Assembly (NCBI RefSeq): GCF_004154955.1
Contig: NZ_CP011524.1
Span: forward strand, 2,914,001-2,978,000
DNA: 64,000 nucleotides
Direction: 5' to 3'
Source of the DNA: Intestinimonas butyriciproducens
Lineage (GTDB): Bacteria > Bacillota > Clostridia > Oscillospirales > Oscillospiraceae
In this document: positions 25,614 to 34,308 of the stretch, piece by piece
Position numbering within the stretch: position 1 is the stretch's first letter
How the letters are laid out: every line of letters starts with the position of its first letter
Position numbers and translations under genes: made by a program
Notes under the pieces: model-generated
Database searches by the model: none
Told to the model about the DNA's origin: nothing
What the model saw: the letters and a program-made list of their open reading frames with translations, nothing else

Positions 25614-26375
25614 TCAAAGGAACAGCTCGCATTCTTTCCGCTCAGAGCAAACCTTCTTCAGCATCAGGCTGGCCGCACAGAGCATGACAGGATTGATCTT
25701 GCGAGCACCCTGCGGACATACAGCGATACAACGCATACAGGAGATGCACGCCTTCTCATCCACTTTCTTCGGATCTTTCTTGTCGATGGCCTGCACAGGA
25801 CACTCTGCTGCACAGACGCCACAGTTGGTGCACTCCTTTGTTGCTTTGGGCACCATACCAGCTCCTCCAGCTTTCTTATAAGGACGATTACCGGGAATCG
25901 CAGGTTCTGAAGTGTCTGCCGCAGAAAGCTTATGCTGAATCTGTTTGGCAAAATCGGAAAGCTGTGTTGCGTCCTGTGCATCAGGCCGACCGGCGGCAAA
26001 CTGACGGGCGATGGAATGTTCCGCAATGGCGGCAACTGCCGCAATCACCTGAAAACCAGCCTGCTTTGCGGTATCCTCCAATTCTACCAACGTATCCTCA
26101 TAGGCACGGTTGCCATAGACACAAACCAGAACGGCTCGGGCACCGTTGCCATGTACCATGCCCAGCCGCTCTACTGCTACAGTGGGAACACGACCACCAT
26201 AGGACGGCACGGAAATGACTGCTACATCCTCTTTTGTCAGTAAAGCGGCTTTAAAATCCTGCTTGCTGTCGCTCAGATCAACGGTGGTTACATCCCCCTC
26301 CAGTGCATCGGTTAAATAGTCGGCCACCTTTTTTGTTCCGCCCGTGGGACTGAACACGATGTCATAAAGTTTCAT
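25614..26375 (-). CDS. EFR1-type flavodoxin-ferredoxin fusion
   Basis: This 253-residue fusion has an N-terminal flavodoxin-like domain (YDIVFSPTGGTKKVADYL, the FMN phosphate loop S-P-T-G-G-T) and a C-terminal 2[4Fe-4S] ferredoxin domain with two clusters of the type C-x2-C-x2-C-x3-C (CTNCGVCAAECP and CISCMRCIAVCP). EFR1 proteins pass electrons in anaerobes. With the nitroreductase and oxidoreductase upstream it forms a redox unit likely controlled by the divergent Rrf2 regulator. Its partner enzymes are inferred from proximity. Confidence 0.88.
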   Translation of the reverse strand: MKLYDIVFSPTGGTKKVADYLTDALEGDVTTVDLSDSKQDFKAALLTKEDVAVISVPSYGGRVPTVAVERLGMVHGNGARAVLVCVYGNRAYEDTLVELEDTAKQAGFQVIAAVAAIAEHSIARQFAAGRPDAQDATQLSDFAKQIQHKLSAADTSEPAIPGNRPYKKAGGAGMVPKATKECTNCGVCAAECPVQAIDKKDPKKVDEKACISCMRCIAVCPQGARKINPVMLCAASLMLKKVCSERKECELFL

Positions 26376-26390
26376 CAGAATACCCTCCTT

Positions 26391-27233
26391 TTACTCGGCA
26401 ATACGCCAGGAAATCATGTAATGTATGTTCTCAGGAAGTTTTTCATCTTCCTGGGCCATCTGTTCAAAGGCTCCAGTCAGCCCCAGCTCCAAAGCTGTCT
26501 GATGGAAATGGGACAGAGCAATGCCCAGATCCACCTGTTTGATGGTTTCCTCTCCTTTGGAAAGTTCGGGTTTATAATCCGCATAAAAGTGATAGGCGTT
26601 TTCGGTTTTACGCACCCGCCAAGGCTGGGCATTTTTTGCCGAGGGAGCCAACCGCACCATTTCCAGCGGCTGGGCATAGGCTCCGGCCGTATCCTTGGTA
26701 AGCGGAGTGCGAAAATCCGCCTGATAGAATAGCTCTTTCCACTCTTTTCGGGAAGAAGATTTCATGGTGGAGCGCATCAGATTTTCCGTCAGGCTGCGTT
26801 TGGCTGCGGGATAGCCCACCGGTGAAATCGCCGGAAACAGTTCGTCCTTTGGAATTTTCATGGCAGAAGCAAAGCTGTCCCGATTGAAGGTCGCTGCCAA
26901 CCACACCGTACCCAGTCCCATATGAGTGGCTGACAGAATCAGATTTTCAAATTCATATCCGGCCGCCAGGGGTGCCAGCTTTGTATCCGGGATGGAGATT
27001 CCCAAGAAAGTGCTTGCTCCCTTGATGACGCCGTAGGTTCCCAGCTTTTCCCCATCTGCATTCAGTTTCTGATCAATGATGTATGTATGAACAGGAACAT
27101 CAAAGGGATTATCCAGCTGTTTCATACACATAAGCAGGGCTTCTCGATCTTGGGGCAGCAAGGGCTTACTCTTATAAGTGCGAACACTGTGCCGTTTTTG
27201 AACGGTTTCTACAACAGGAATGGACAATTTCAT
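26391..27233 (-). CDS. Nitroreductase-family flavoprotein
   Basis: The protein has 280 residues with the nitroreductase fold. KRHSVRTYKSKPLLPQD near the N-terminus is the FMN-binding R-x-S-x-R-x-Y/F motif, LSATHMGLGTVWL the central dimer and flavin segment, and LAPSAKNAQPWRV the second conserved block. Such enzymes reduce nitro groups, quinones or enones with NAD(P)H. It lies 15 nt upstream of the EFR1 gene in the same operon, which might supply or accept electrons. Substrate unknown. Confidence 0.85.
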   Translation of the reverse strand: MKLSIPVVETVQKRHSVRTYKSKPLLPQDREALLMCMKQLDNPFDVPVHTYIIDQKLNADGEKLGTYGVIKGASTFLGISIPDTKLAPLAAGYEFENLILSATHMGLGTVWLAATFNRDSFASAMKIPKDELFPAISPVGYPAAKRSLTENLMRSTMKSSSRKEWKELFYQADFRTPLTKDTAGAYAQPLEMVRLAPSAKNAQPWRVRKTENAYHFYADYKPELSKGEETIKQVDLGIALSHFHQTALELGLTGAFEQMAQEDEKLPENIHYMISWRIAE

Positions 27234-27249
27234 TGTATTTCACCCTCTC

Positions 27250-28251
27250 TCACAGCTGAATCATAACTTTACCGTTGAGCTGACCCTTAGCCACAAGCTG
27301 TAATGCCTCATTGGCCTGATCCAGAGAAAAAATACGAGAATCGACGGCAGGCTTGACCTGTTGCTTCTCCACGATCTCGGTGATTTTTTGCAGCTGTGCC
27401 CCATTGGAACGGACAAACACAAACCGATATTCTTTGCCCTGCTTTTGTGCAGCCTTGTCTAATTTACTGCCCGCCAAGGTGAACAGCTGTTTTTTCAGGC
27501 CGCCGAACTGATGCCGCAGGGCAAAAGTTTTATTGGGTCCAGTTCGCAGGCTCACCAACCGCCCGCCCTTTTTCAGCACCGCTAATTCATGTTCAAATTC
27601 AGCAGGACCCAGGGTATCGATCACATGGTCCATATCAGACAACACTTCCCAATAGTTTTCTGTCTTGTAGTCGAGATACCGGTCAACTCCCATGGCAAGA
27701 AACTGCTCTTTCGCCCGTGCGTTGCCTGTCACAATCACTCTCAGTCCCAGCGCCTTGGCGATAGGAACCGCCATCTGACCGAAACTGCCCGAGCCGCCGG
27801 GAATCAGAATCGTTTGACCAGGCTTTGCTTCCAGCTCTTCCACGATAGCCTGATAGGCCGTCAAACCGGTCAGCGGGATAGCTGCGGCAGTATTGAAATC
27901 ATACCCCTCCGGCATTTTGGCAACGGCATCCTGCTCGACCGCCACATATTCTGCGAAAGCACCGATTTTTCCAATCGGCAGGCGGGTGTAGACTCGGTCT
28001 CCGTTTTTGAATCCCTCAACCTTGCTGCCTACCTGCTCCACAATACCGGAGCATTCATTGCCCAGTGTCAGTGGCATCGGATAATCCTGAATCAGTTTTA
28101 CGCTTCCTGTCAGGATCAGCAGTTCCACCGGATTAACTGCCGCAGCCTTTACCTGAATCAGTACTTCAGAATCTGAAATCTGAGGCTTCGGGATGTCGCT
28201 CAGGGTCGTATAGATTTCTTTTGAGTAGTTTTTGATTTGAACCGCTTTCAT
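27250..28251 (-). CDS. NADP-dependent quinone-oxidoreductase-like MDR protein
   Basis: This 333-residue medium-chain dehydrogenase/reductase has an N-terminal GroES-like domain (EVLIQVKAAAVNPVELLIL) and a Rossmann domain with ILIPGGSGSFGQMAVPIAKALG. The zinc-binding Cys/His set of alcohol dehydrogenases is absent, as in the QOR/enone reductase branch. It is the first gene of the leftward operon and faces rrf2 across two operators. It probably reduces quinones or reactive carbonyls, which fits an electrophile or redox response. Exact substrate unknown. Confidence 0.85.
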   Translation of the reverse strand: MKAVQIKNYSKEIYTTLSDIPKPQISDSEVLIQVKAAAVNPVELLILTGSVKLIQDYPMPLTLGNECSGIVEQVGSKVEGFKNGDRVYTRLPIGKIGAFAEYVAVEQDAVAKMPEGYDFNTAAAIPLTGLTAYQAIVEELEAKPGQTILIPGGSGSFGQMAVPIAKALGLRVIVTGNARAKEQFLAMGVDRYLDYKTENYWEVLSDMDHVIDTLGPAEFEHELAVLKKGGRLVSLRTGPNKTFALRHQFGGLKKQLFTLAGSKLDKAAQKQGKEYRFVFVRSNGAQLQKITEIVEKQQVKPAVDSRIFSLDQANEALQLVAKGQLNGKVMIQL

Positions 28252-28325
28252 ATAAGACCTCTCTGCATGAATTTTGTTTTTATAGAATCTCTCTTGCTTT
28301 TTTTCGCAAGAACCGATAAAATGTT

Positions 28326-28394
28326 AGATGTAATAAATCAAATTACATCTTCTTTAGTTTAGCACTTGTTAGATGTAAAGTTAATAATTACATC
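28326..28394. promoter_or_regulatory. Two matching operators in the rrf2-oxidoreductase divergent region
   Basis: The dyad GATGTAA-N9-TTACATC occurs twice: 28327-28349 and 28372-28394. The two sites are 45 bp apart, centre to centre, about four helical turns, placing them on similar DNA faces. They lie between divergent genes and fit binding by the Rrf2 protein encoded to the right. Confidence 0.75.
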
Positions 28395-28433
28395 AATGAT
28401 AACGTGTTTGTTTTGAAAGGATATAGAGTATCT

Positions 28434-28880
28434 ATGCAGATCAGTATAAAATGTTCCGTTGCGGTTCACTGCCTGATTTTTATCCATGAAGCGAAAGGTA
28501 TTGCAAAAGTGACCAGCAATCTTTTGGCTGAAAGTACAGGGAGCAATCCCGTTGTAATCCGCAACATCCTCAGCGCCCTGAAAAAGGCAGGGCTTATTAC
28601 GGTGCCCCGTGGGACCGGCGGTGCAGAATTGTGCGCCGACCCATCCCAAATCACCTTATACCAAATCTATTCTGCACTGGAGCCAGATGGCGTGACCTCC
28701 ATCATCGGAATTCATCCCTGTGATGGCCGCCCTTGTCCGGTTGCACAAAATATTCGCAAAGTACTGGAGCCGCCGTATCATAAAATTGAAGATGCCGTTA
28801 GGAATGCGATGGAAGAAATTACGCTACAATCCATGATTGATGATTTTCATGGCATAGTTCAGCAAAGCTCTACCACCTAA
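28434..28880 (+). CDS. Rrf2-family transcriptional regulator (YwnA-like)
   Basis: The protein has 148 residues. A winged helix-turn-helix occupies about 1-75 (QISIKCSVAVHCLIFIHEA...LAESTGSNPVVIRNILSALKKAGLITVPRGTGG), as in Rrf2 regulators. Cysteines at IHPCDGRPCPVAQNI could sense oxidants or electrophiles by thiol chemistry; the canonical three-Cys iron-sulfur pattern of IscR is not complete. ATG 28434 is preceded by GAAAGGATATAG. It is divergent from the oxidoreductase operon and its likely operators lie in between. Confidence 0.87.
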   Translation: MQISIKCSVAVHCLIFIHEAKGIAKVTSNLLAESTGSNPVVIRNILSALKKAGLITVPRGTGGAELCADPSQITLYQIYSALEPDGVTSIIGIHPCDGRPCPVAQNIRKVLEPPYHKIEDAVRNAMEEITLQSMIDDFHGIVQQSSTT

Positions 28881-28897
28881 AGGAGCTTACAATAAAA

Positions 28898-28925
28898 AAC
28901 AGCCATGGCAAATACCATAGCTGTT
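28898..28925 (-). terminator. Terminator of the sigma-like gene
   Basis: AACAGC(C)ATGG pairs with CCAT(A)GCTGTT, and the minus-strand reading is followed by a TTTTTTATT run. Confidence 0.65.
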
Positions 28926-28928
28926 CTA

Positions 28929-30119
28929 TCATTGAATGATAACTGTACTATTATGCGAAAATGAGATGCTATTGGGACTTAACAGGCACTGAATAATTTG
29001 CTTTGCAAACTGCTGGCTGATTGTCGTATCCCACTCCGCCAACCGGATGATCTCCGCTGTTCCGGACTCAAAATCAAACGAAATCTCACCCCATTCGCCA
29101 TCGTTGTCCACCTGATACAGGTAGACAGCGGTGGCGATTTTCTTTTTGCGCTTGGTCTGGGATTTTCGTTTCAGCCGGATCATGTGAAGCACCCCGGCTT
29201 CTGTCAGCAAACAGGCCAAATGCTCCACGGCTTTGCGGTAGGCCCGTTCTGCGCCGCTGGCCGTGCTACCCTCAAAGAGAACCGCCAGTTCTTCAAAGGT
29301 CTTTCGGGTGCTGATGGGGCTGACCCGCCCACAGGTCATACAGATAGCGTTGCGTTTTTCCAAAAGGGTCTGCTCCCGGTAATTCAGCTTTTCAAACGCT
29401 TCTCGGACAGCTTCAGCCCGGATACCGTTCCAGAGAATCTCCGCATAGTCCCAGTGGTTATCTCGGCTGACATCCTCGCCGGTTTCTTCGCTGTCCTCGT
29501 CCTGTACGGTCTGGTAAAACGGAACACGGCTTCGGTTTTGCTTGGCTAACGCCAAAAACTTCGCTGCGGTTTCACCTGAGCAGTTATGTTTCTGGGCATA
29601 TTTCTGGATTGCCGCCTGTTCAGAGTGCCCGGATTGATTATAGAGCCAAGCAATCCCGCGCACAGCTTTGTACTCATCCACATTTTCAAAGGAACCGGCC
29701 TCCTCCTGCATCCGGCAGGTCAAAAGGGTGTTCCCGATAAAATGATGGGCATAGGTCAGAAAATCTGCCCCTTGTGCGGGATCGTATTCCCGGAGACAAT
29801 CCAGCATGGTAAGTACACAGCCCATTTTATAGTCCAAAAAGCGTTCTGGGTCATAGCGATCCAGCCCCTCCCGCAGCAGGAAACGGCGAATACGACCATC
29901 GAGCCGGTTCTCATAGTGGTGCAGGAAAAAGGAAAACCAGCACAGTTCTCGGCTCTGCACAGCCTTAATAATATAATCATTCAGATTTTCATGGACAGGC
30001 GGTTCCGGGTCAAGCTGAAAGATGCGTTCCACTTCCCACATAGTCAATCCCTTGGGTTCAGCCAGAAAGCCATACTTGACACAGTAACCGGGCAACTCCC
30101 ATGTCCACGTTGCATCCAT
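28929..30119 (-). CDS. Sigma-factor-like regulatory protein of the mobile element
   Basis: This 396-residue protein has a central region resembling sigma-70 region 2 (RFLLREGLDRYDPERFLDYKMGCVLTMLDCLREYDPAQGADFLTYAHHFIGNTLL) and a later region-4-like stretch (AFEKLNYREQTLLEKRNAICMTCGRVSP...TFEELAVLFEGSTASGAERAYRKAVEHL). The C-terminal 90 residues are unlike sigma factors and contain a very basic stretch (RLKRKSQTKRKKKIA). It is codirectional with the next gene upstream. It may direct transcription of element genes, but promoter recognition is not shown. Confidence 0.6.
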   Translation of the reverse strand: MDATWTWELPGYCVKYGFLAEPKGLTMWEVERIFQLDPEPPVHENLNDYIIKAVQSRELCWFSFFLHHYENRLDGRIRRFLLREGLDRYDPERFLDYKMGCVLTMLDCLREYDPAQGADFLTYAHHFIGNTLLTCRMQEEAGSFENVDEYKAVRGIAWLYNQSGHSEQAAIQKYAQKHNCSGETAAKFLALAKQNRSRVPFYQTVQDEDSEETGEDVSRDNHWDYAEILWNGIRAEAVREAFEKLNYREQTLLEKRNAICMTCGRVSPISTRKTFEELAVLFEGSTASGAERAYRKAVEHLACLLTEAGVLHMIRLKRKSQTKRKKKIATAVYLYQVDNDGEWGEISFDFESGTAEIIRLAEWDTTISQQFAKQIIQCLLSPNSISFSHNSTVIIQ

Positions 30120-30154
30120 TTCCCCTCACCACCTTTCTGATGATGTTTCACTGC

Positions 30155-31270
30155 TTATTTCTTTTGTATGGCCTTCAAAAGTGCATCCTGGGTCATTTCC
30201 TGCTCATAGGCTGTGCTGGCATAACGATGATCTGAAAGCGCACGGAGCATCTTATCTTTTGCCAGTTTTTTCATAGCTGCTGCCGTTTCGTCATCCAGTT
30301 TTCCACGGTGCTTGCTTTGTACGATGGTGTTCATCCGCCGGTTATAAATGGCCTTGATGGGATGATCGTCGGCAAGCTCCCGCTGCTCCCGGCCCCTTAG
30401 ATTGCCAATTTGCCGACACGTCCGTCCACGCTGGTCGCCGGGGGCCAGACCGCCGCAGTATTTGGTATGCCGTGCGTCAATGGTAAGAAACCATCTGCCG
30501 CAGATGGGGCATTTCTTGGGCGCATGGCCCACACAAAGTCCCTCAAACAAATCGGAACGGAACATCCCCACAAAGGAGACATAGTGCATCCGCTTGACCA
30601 GCTGAGGCTCCGTCTTTCCGGGCCGAATAGCGGCTACATACTGTACCGAAGCATTGGTCAGGGTCATCCAGGCCGGGTTATCCAACGATAAAGTTGGCTC
30701 TCCTTTGAAGAACTGTCCGAACATTGCCGCATAACCGTCCGGGGTACGGTCATAGTCTGGCTCATTCAACCGCTCCGCAAGTTTTGTCAAGGCTTCCTTG
30801 TATTGCCCCAGAGAATAACTCAAATGCCCCAGCACCTGCGCTATTCGGACGAGCATTGTTGCCTTGACATGCTGACCAGTCAAAGCACAGATTAGCTGCT
30901 CCTGCTGAGTGAGCTGTAAATAAGCTTTGGTGTCCTCCATATATTCTTCGGAAAAGATGGCTGCAAGTTTTTGCTCGAAATAGCTTCGATTCAGGCGGGA
31001 GAACGGTGGTGTGGCCTGCAAAAAGGAGATGATCTCGCCAGCGGCCTGCTGTACCTGCGGCAGAAGCTCCATATCCAAAGAACCGGTGTTCATCCCCTGA
31101 AGCAGCTGGTTCAGCACATTGCAGGGAGTATCCAGCTTTTCAATGGTACTGTCCGGGATGTTCAGCACCTCGCAGCCAATGGTTCCTGTGGGCATGGTAC
31201 ACCCCTCATAGGTCACGGTGTCCTGCCAAAAATCCAGAGATAAAACCGCATGGTTGATGATTTGATCCAT
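30155..31270 (-). CDS. DUF6076-like protein with a zinc-ribbon-type Cys cluster
   Basis: The product has 371 residues. The C-terminal half has CPICGRWFLTIDARHTKYC and a later Cys (RTCRQI), a likely zinc-binding site, followed by a basic helical region (RRMNTIVQSKHRGKLDD). It resembles proteins labelled DUF6076 in clostridial mobile elements; the function is unknown. ATG 31270 follows AGGAGGGAG, whereas the longer in-frame reading to 31330 lacks a ribosome-binding site. It precedes the sigma-like gene by 35 nt and probably forms an operon with it. Confidence 0.6.
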   Translation of the reverse strand: MDQIINHAVLSLDFWQDTVTYEGCTMPTGTIGCEVLNIPDSTIEKLDTPCNVLNQLLQGMNTGSLDMELLPQVQQAAGEIISFLQATPPFSRLNRSYFEQKLAAIFSEEYMEDTKAYLQLTQQEQLICALTGQHVKATMLVRIAQVLGHLSYSLGQYKEALTKLAERLNEPDYDRTPDGYAAMFGQFFKGEPTLSLDNPAWMTLTNASVQYVAAIRPGKTEPQLVKRMHYVSFVGMFRSDLFEGLCVGHAPKKCPICGRWFLTIDARHTKYCGGLAPGDQRGRTCRQIGNLRGREQRELADDHPIKAIYNRRMNTIVQSKHRGKLDDETAAAMKKLAKDKMLRALSDHRYASTAYEQEMTQDALLKAIQKK

Positions 31271-31443
31271 TTTCTCCCTCCTGTCATGTTTTTCTATTTT
31301 CATAATAGCACACAACAAAGACCTTGTCATGTTTTTTGAAAACGGCTTGTCATGCCATTAGCCTGTTTTTTTCGTTTTTCCCCATAACCTATACAGAGGG
31401 GTGAGAAAACTGCCCCATCAAAAAGGAAATGGAGGAAATCTGT

Positions 31444-32058
31444 ATGAATCTGTTTGAAGTGGTGAAAGCCAGTATCAACACACAGGAAGCAGCGCAGGCG
31501 TATGGAATCGATGTCAACCACTATGGCATGGCACTGTGTCCGTTCCATAATGACCGTCACCCCAGCTTGTATGTATCGGATGACCACTACCACTGTTTCG
31601 CCTGCGGAGAACACGGGGATGTAATCGACCTAACCGCCAAACTGTTTGACCTTCGGCTGTATGATGCGGCCCAAAAACTGGCGTCGGACTTTCACCTTGC
31701 GCCGGACAAGCCCTTGCCGGAAGCCATTCGCCGGAAAATGAAATACAAAACCAAAGCACAGCAGCTTCGTGAGAACGAGCAGCTGTGCTTTTCTGTTTTG
31801 AACGAGTATCGGAGGTGGCTTCTGGATTGGGAAAAACGGTATGCGCCGCAAGCGCCGGAAGATGTGTTGGACGAGCGGTTTGTGGAAGCCTGCCACCGGC
31901 TGCCCTGGGCAGAGTATCAGCTGGACATCCTGCTGCAAGGCGATTCCTATGAACGAGGCGAAGTCGTGAGTGAACTAACGGCAGGCGGATTTATCCGCAA
32001 ATTACAGACCTGCCTGAGAGAGGAGCGATACCATGAACAACCCTGTATGGATCGATGA
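31444..32058 (+). CDS. CHC2-type zinc-finger primase N-terminal-domain protein
   Basis: This 204-residue protein contains the DnaG-type zinc site C-P-F-H-x14-C-F-A-C-G (CPFHNDRHPSLYVSDDHYHCFACGEHGDVIDL) at about residues 32-64, which recognises primase templates. The TOPRIM catalytic domain is missing, so it is a stand-alone binding module. ATG 31444 is preceded by ATGGAGGAAA. It overlaps the next replication gene by 26 nt. Together they should initiate replication of the excised circular element. Confidence 0.85.
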   Translation: MNLFEVVKASINTQEAAQAYGIDVNHYGMALCPFHNDRHPSLYVSDDHYHCFACGEHGDVIDLTAKLFDLRLYDAAQKLASDFHLAPDKPLPEAIRRKMKYKTKAQQLRENEQLCFSVLNEYRRWLLDWEKRYAPQAPEDVLDERFVEACHRLPWAEYQLDILLQGDSYERGEVVSELTAGGFIRKLQTCLREERYHEQPCMDR

Positions 32059-33328
32059 TAAGGGGAAAATCGTCGAGCCGGATTATTGCCGGGACTTCCT
32101 CGCCCGGTATCCCATGCGCTGCATCAATGAACGCTTTTATACTGTGGATGGACCGTTGCCGGATGAGAGCAAATTGAAGCGGACGATTTATGAGGAAATC
32201 TCGCCCTGGCTTCATGCCAAGGTCGCACAGACGGTGGAGCAGGTGATCAAGGCGTTGAAGCTGGCGGCATACGCAGACCCTTTGCCCCTGCAATGTGACC
32301 GCATCCATGTTGCGAACGGCACTTATTTTCTGGACGGTACATTTACAGAGGAAAAAGAGTATTGCGGCAACCGCCTATCGGTGTCTTATCGGGCAGATGC
32401 TCCTGTACCGCAACACTGGCTACGTTTTCTTTCGGAACTGTTGGAGCCGGAGGATATTCCCGCTTTGCAAGAGTATCTGGGCTACTGCCTGATTCCCTCT
32501 ACCAAGGGACAGAAGATGCTCATGCTGATCGGCAAGGGCGGCGAAGGCAAAAGCCGCATCGGTGTGGTGATGAACGCCATTTTCGGGCTCAACATGAACA
32601 CCACTTCTATCCAGAAGGTAGAAAACAACCGTTTCGCCAGAGCCGATCTGGAGGGCAAGCTGCTGATGATTGACGATGATCTGGATATGAATGCCTTGAC
32701 CAAGACCAACTATGTAAAATCAATCGTGACAGCAGAACTGCGGATGGATTTGGAAAGGAAGAAAGAACAGAGCTATCAAGGACAGCTTTATGTACGCTTC
32801 CTCTGCTTCGGCAACGGGGCATTGACTGCGCTTCACGACCGCAGCGACGGTTTCTTTCGCCGCCAAATCATTCTGACCACCAAGGACAAGCCTGCGGATC
32901 GGTTCGATGACCCGTTTCTTGCCGAGAAACTGATTGCCGAAAAAGAGGGGATCTTTCTCTGGATGCTGGAGGGACTGCGGCGGTTGATCGCTAATCACTA
33001 TCACTTTACCATTAGCCAGAGAGCCAAGGACAATATCTCTTCCGCTGTTCGGGATGCCAATAACATTCTGGACTTTCTCGATTCTGAGGGTTATGTGGCA
33101 TTCAAGGCCGATTATGAATCCAGCACCAAAAATCTGTACGCAGCCTATAAGCGGTGGTGTGAGGACAACGCAGAAAACCCACTGTCCCCAAAGAGCTTTG
33201 CAAACCAGCTTAGCCAGAACGCAGAACGCTACCATTTGGAACCAGTCAGCAATCTACACATCGGCGGCGGAAAACGGTGCCGGGGGTATATGGGCATTTA
33301 TGTTCTGCTCTCGCCTATGGAGTTGTAA
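32033..33328 (+). CDS. P4/D5-family primase-helicase
   Basis: The protein has 431 residues. A D5 N-terminal domain is followed by an SF3 helicase core: MLIGKGGEGKSRIGVVMNAIFG (Walker A), LLMIDDDLDM (Walker B) and FLCFGNGALTALHDRSDGFFRRQIIL (motif C and arginine finger). A C-terminal winged helix follows (LYAAYKRWCEDNAENPLSPKSFANQL). Such helicases unwind origins of phages and integrative elements. It pairs with the CHC2 protein in one transcription unit. Confidence 0.88.
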   Translation: MNNPVWIDDKGKIVEPDYCRDFLARYPMRCINERFYTVDGPLPDESKLKRTIYEEISPWLHAKVAQTVEQVIKALKLAAYADPLPLQCDRIHVANGTYFLDGTFTEEKEYCGNRLSVSYRADAPVPQHWLRFLSELLEPEDIPALQEYLGYCLIPSTKGQKMLMLIGKGGEGKSRIGVVMNAIFGLNMNTTSIQKVENNRFARADLEGKLLMIDDDLDMNALTKTNYVKSIVTAELRMDLERKKEQSYQGQLYVRFLCFGNGALTALHDRSDGFFRRQIILTTKDKPADRFDDPFLAEKLIAEKEGIFLWMLEGLRRLIANHYHFTISQRAKDNISSAVRDANNILDFLDSEGYVAFKADYESSTKNLYAAYKRWCEDNAENPLSPKSFANQLSQNAERYHLEPVSNLHIGGGKRCRGYMGIYVLLSPMEL

Positions 33329-33750
33329 TGAAACTTCAAAACCTTCTGTTCGTGCGTTCATGCGTTCCTGATCGGGTGCAGCCTGTGAAACGAAGGAACG
33401 CACGAACGCAAAAAATCGAAGTTCAGTTTATATTTGATAATCCGGCTGGGCGTTAAAATTGGCAATGCTCAGTCAATGGTTGTGCAAACAGTGAAAAACA
33501 CTACTATAAGCAGAACATAAATCATCATTCGGTGATTTACAGAATGGTGATGGTGGTATACGGCAAGGTGGCTATTTACACGGTTTCGCTTGCAAGCCCA
33601 CCTAACGGTAAAGTCGATGGGGTGCTGTTGCGGACAGTTCTTCATGGACATAGTCCTGAGCGTTTTTTTGAATATTATCTGTGTTTGTCGAGTCGTGCAG
33701 TGAGTATGCTCCACGGTAAACCGACTTTACGAAAGAATGAGGTGTTTTCT
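33329..33750 (+). other. Non-coding region after the replication genes (possible origin or leader)
   Basis: This 420-nt stretch has no convincing gene. It contains a perfect 12-bp inverted repeat, GTTCGTGCGTTC at 33348-33359 and its complement at 33396-33407, with extra GCGTTC copies between. Its place right after the primase-helicase suits a replication origin or a regulatory leader. The rest is AT-rich without recognised signals. Confidence 0.4.
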
Positions 33751-33972
33751 ATGAAATCCAATTTGAGAAATGAAATCAAGTCGTACATCGTGCGTTCAGG
33801 CAACACGATGCAGGAAGTCGTTGACCGGCTTTCCGAGGATTATGGCTGGAGTGACAGCGTTTCCAACCTGTCCAACAAGCTCCAGAGAGAGTCTCTGCGG
33901 TATGTGGAGGCGGTACAGCTTGCTGACGCCCTTGGTTATGACCTTGTATGGCAGAAGCGGAGGGACAAATGA
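33751..33972 (+). CDS. Small helix-turn-helix protein upstream of oriT
   Basis: This 73-residue protein has a regulator-like pattern (NEIKSYIVRSGNTMQEVVDRLSEDYGWSDSVSNLSNKLQRESLRYVEAVQLADALGYDLVWQKR) that looks like a Cro/CI-type HTH. Proteins of this kind sit before mobilization genes in many clostridial elements. ATG 33751 has ATGAGGTG upstream; a longer reading from 33532 has no conserved-looking sequence. It could act as a relaxosome accessory or repressor; neither role is shown. Confidence 0.65.
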   Translation: MKSNLRNEIKSYIVRSGNTMQEVVDRLSEDYGWSDSVSNLSNKLQRESLRYVEAVQLADALGYDLVWQKRRDK

Positions 33973-34219
33973 TGCCTGCCGTTCCTATTCTCCGTATCTC
34001 TCGTCCCCATGGCAATACCGCAGTATTGCTATGGACGGGCGGCGAAAACATTCGATTTTTCGCTGCTGCCGGATGGCTGATGTTTCGCAAAACATCGGCT
34101 GTCCGGGCTGAACAACAGGAAACGATGCAGACGGTTTCCGGGCAGTTCAGCAGTGGTCATCGCAATGACCGCAATTCTCCCTCGGAGAGCCCACGGCACT
34201 TTGCAGCCCTCTGGGATGA

Positions 34220-34258
34220 AAGTGTCATAGTGGGTTATTACACTTCCCGCAGGAAGTG
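34220..34258 (+). promoter_or_regulatory. Candidate oriT with MobV-type nick motif
   Basis: An inverted repeat AAGTGT/ACACTT (34220-34225 and 34240-34245) encloses CATAGTGGGTTATT. TAGTGGG-TTA resembles the nick core TAGTGTG/TTA of pMV158-type MobV systems, with predicted cleavage between 34234 and 34235. A second perfect hairpin, CACTTCC-CGCA-GGAAGTG (34241-34258), overlaps it. The relaxase gene starts 50 nt downstream, the usual position. Confidence 0.7.
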
Positions 34259-34308
34259 CATCCCCGTCCCCAAGCCGTCTGCCACGCAACAGAAAGGAGC
34301 TGATTTCC

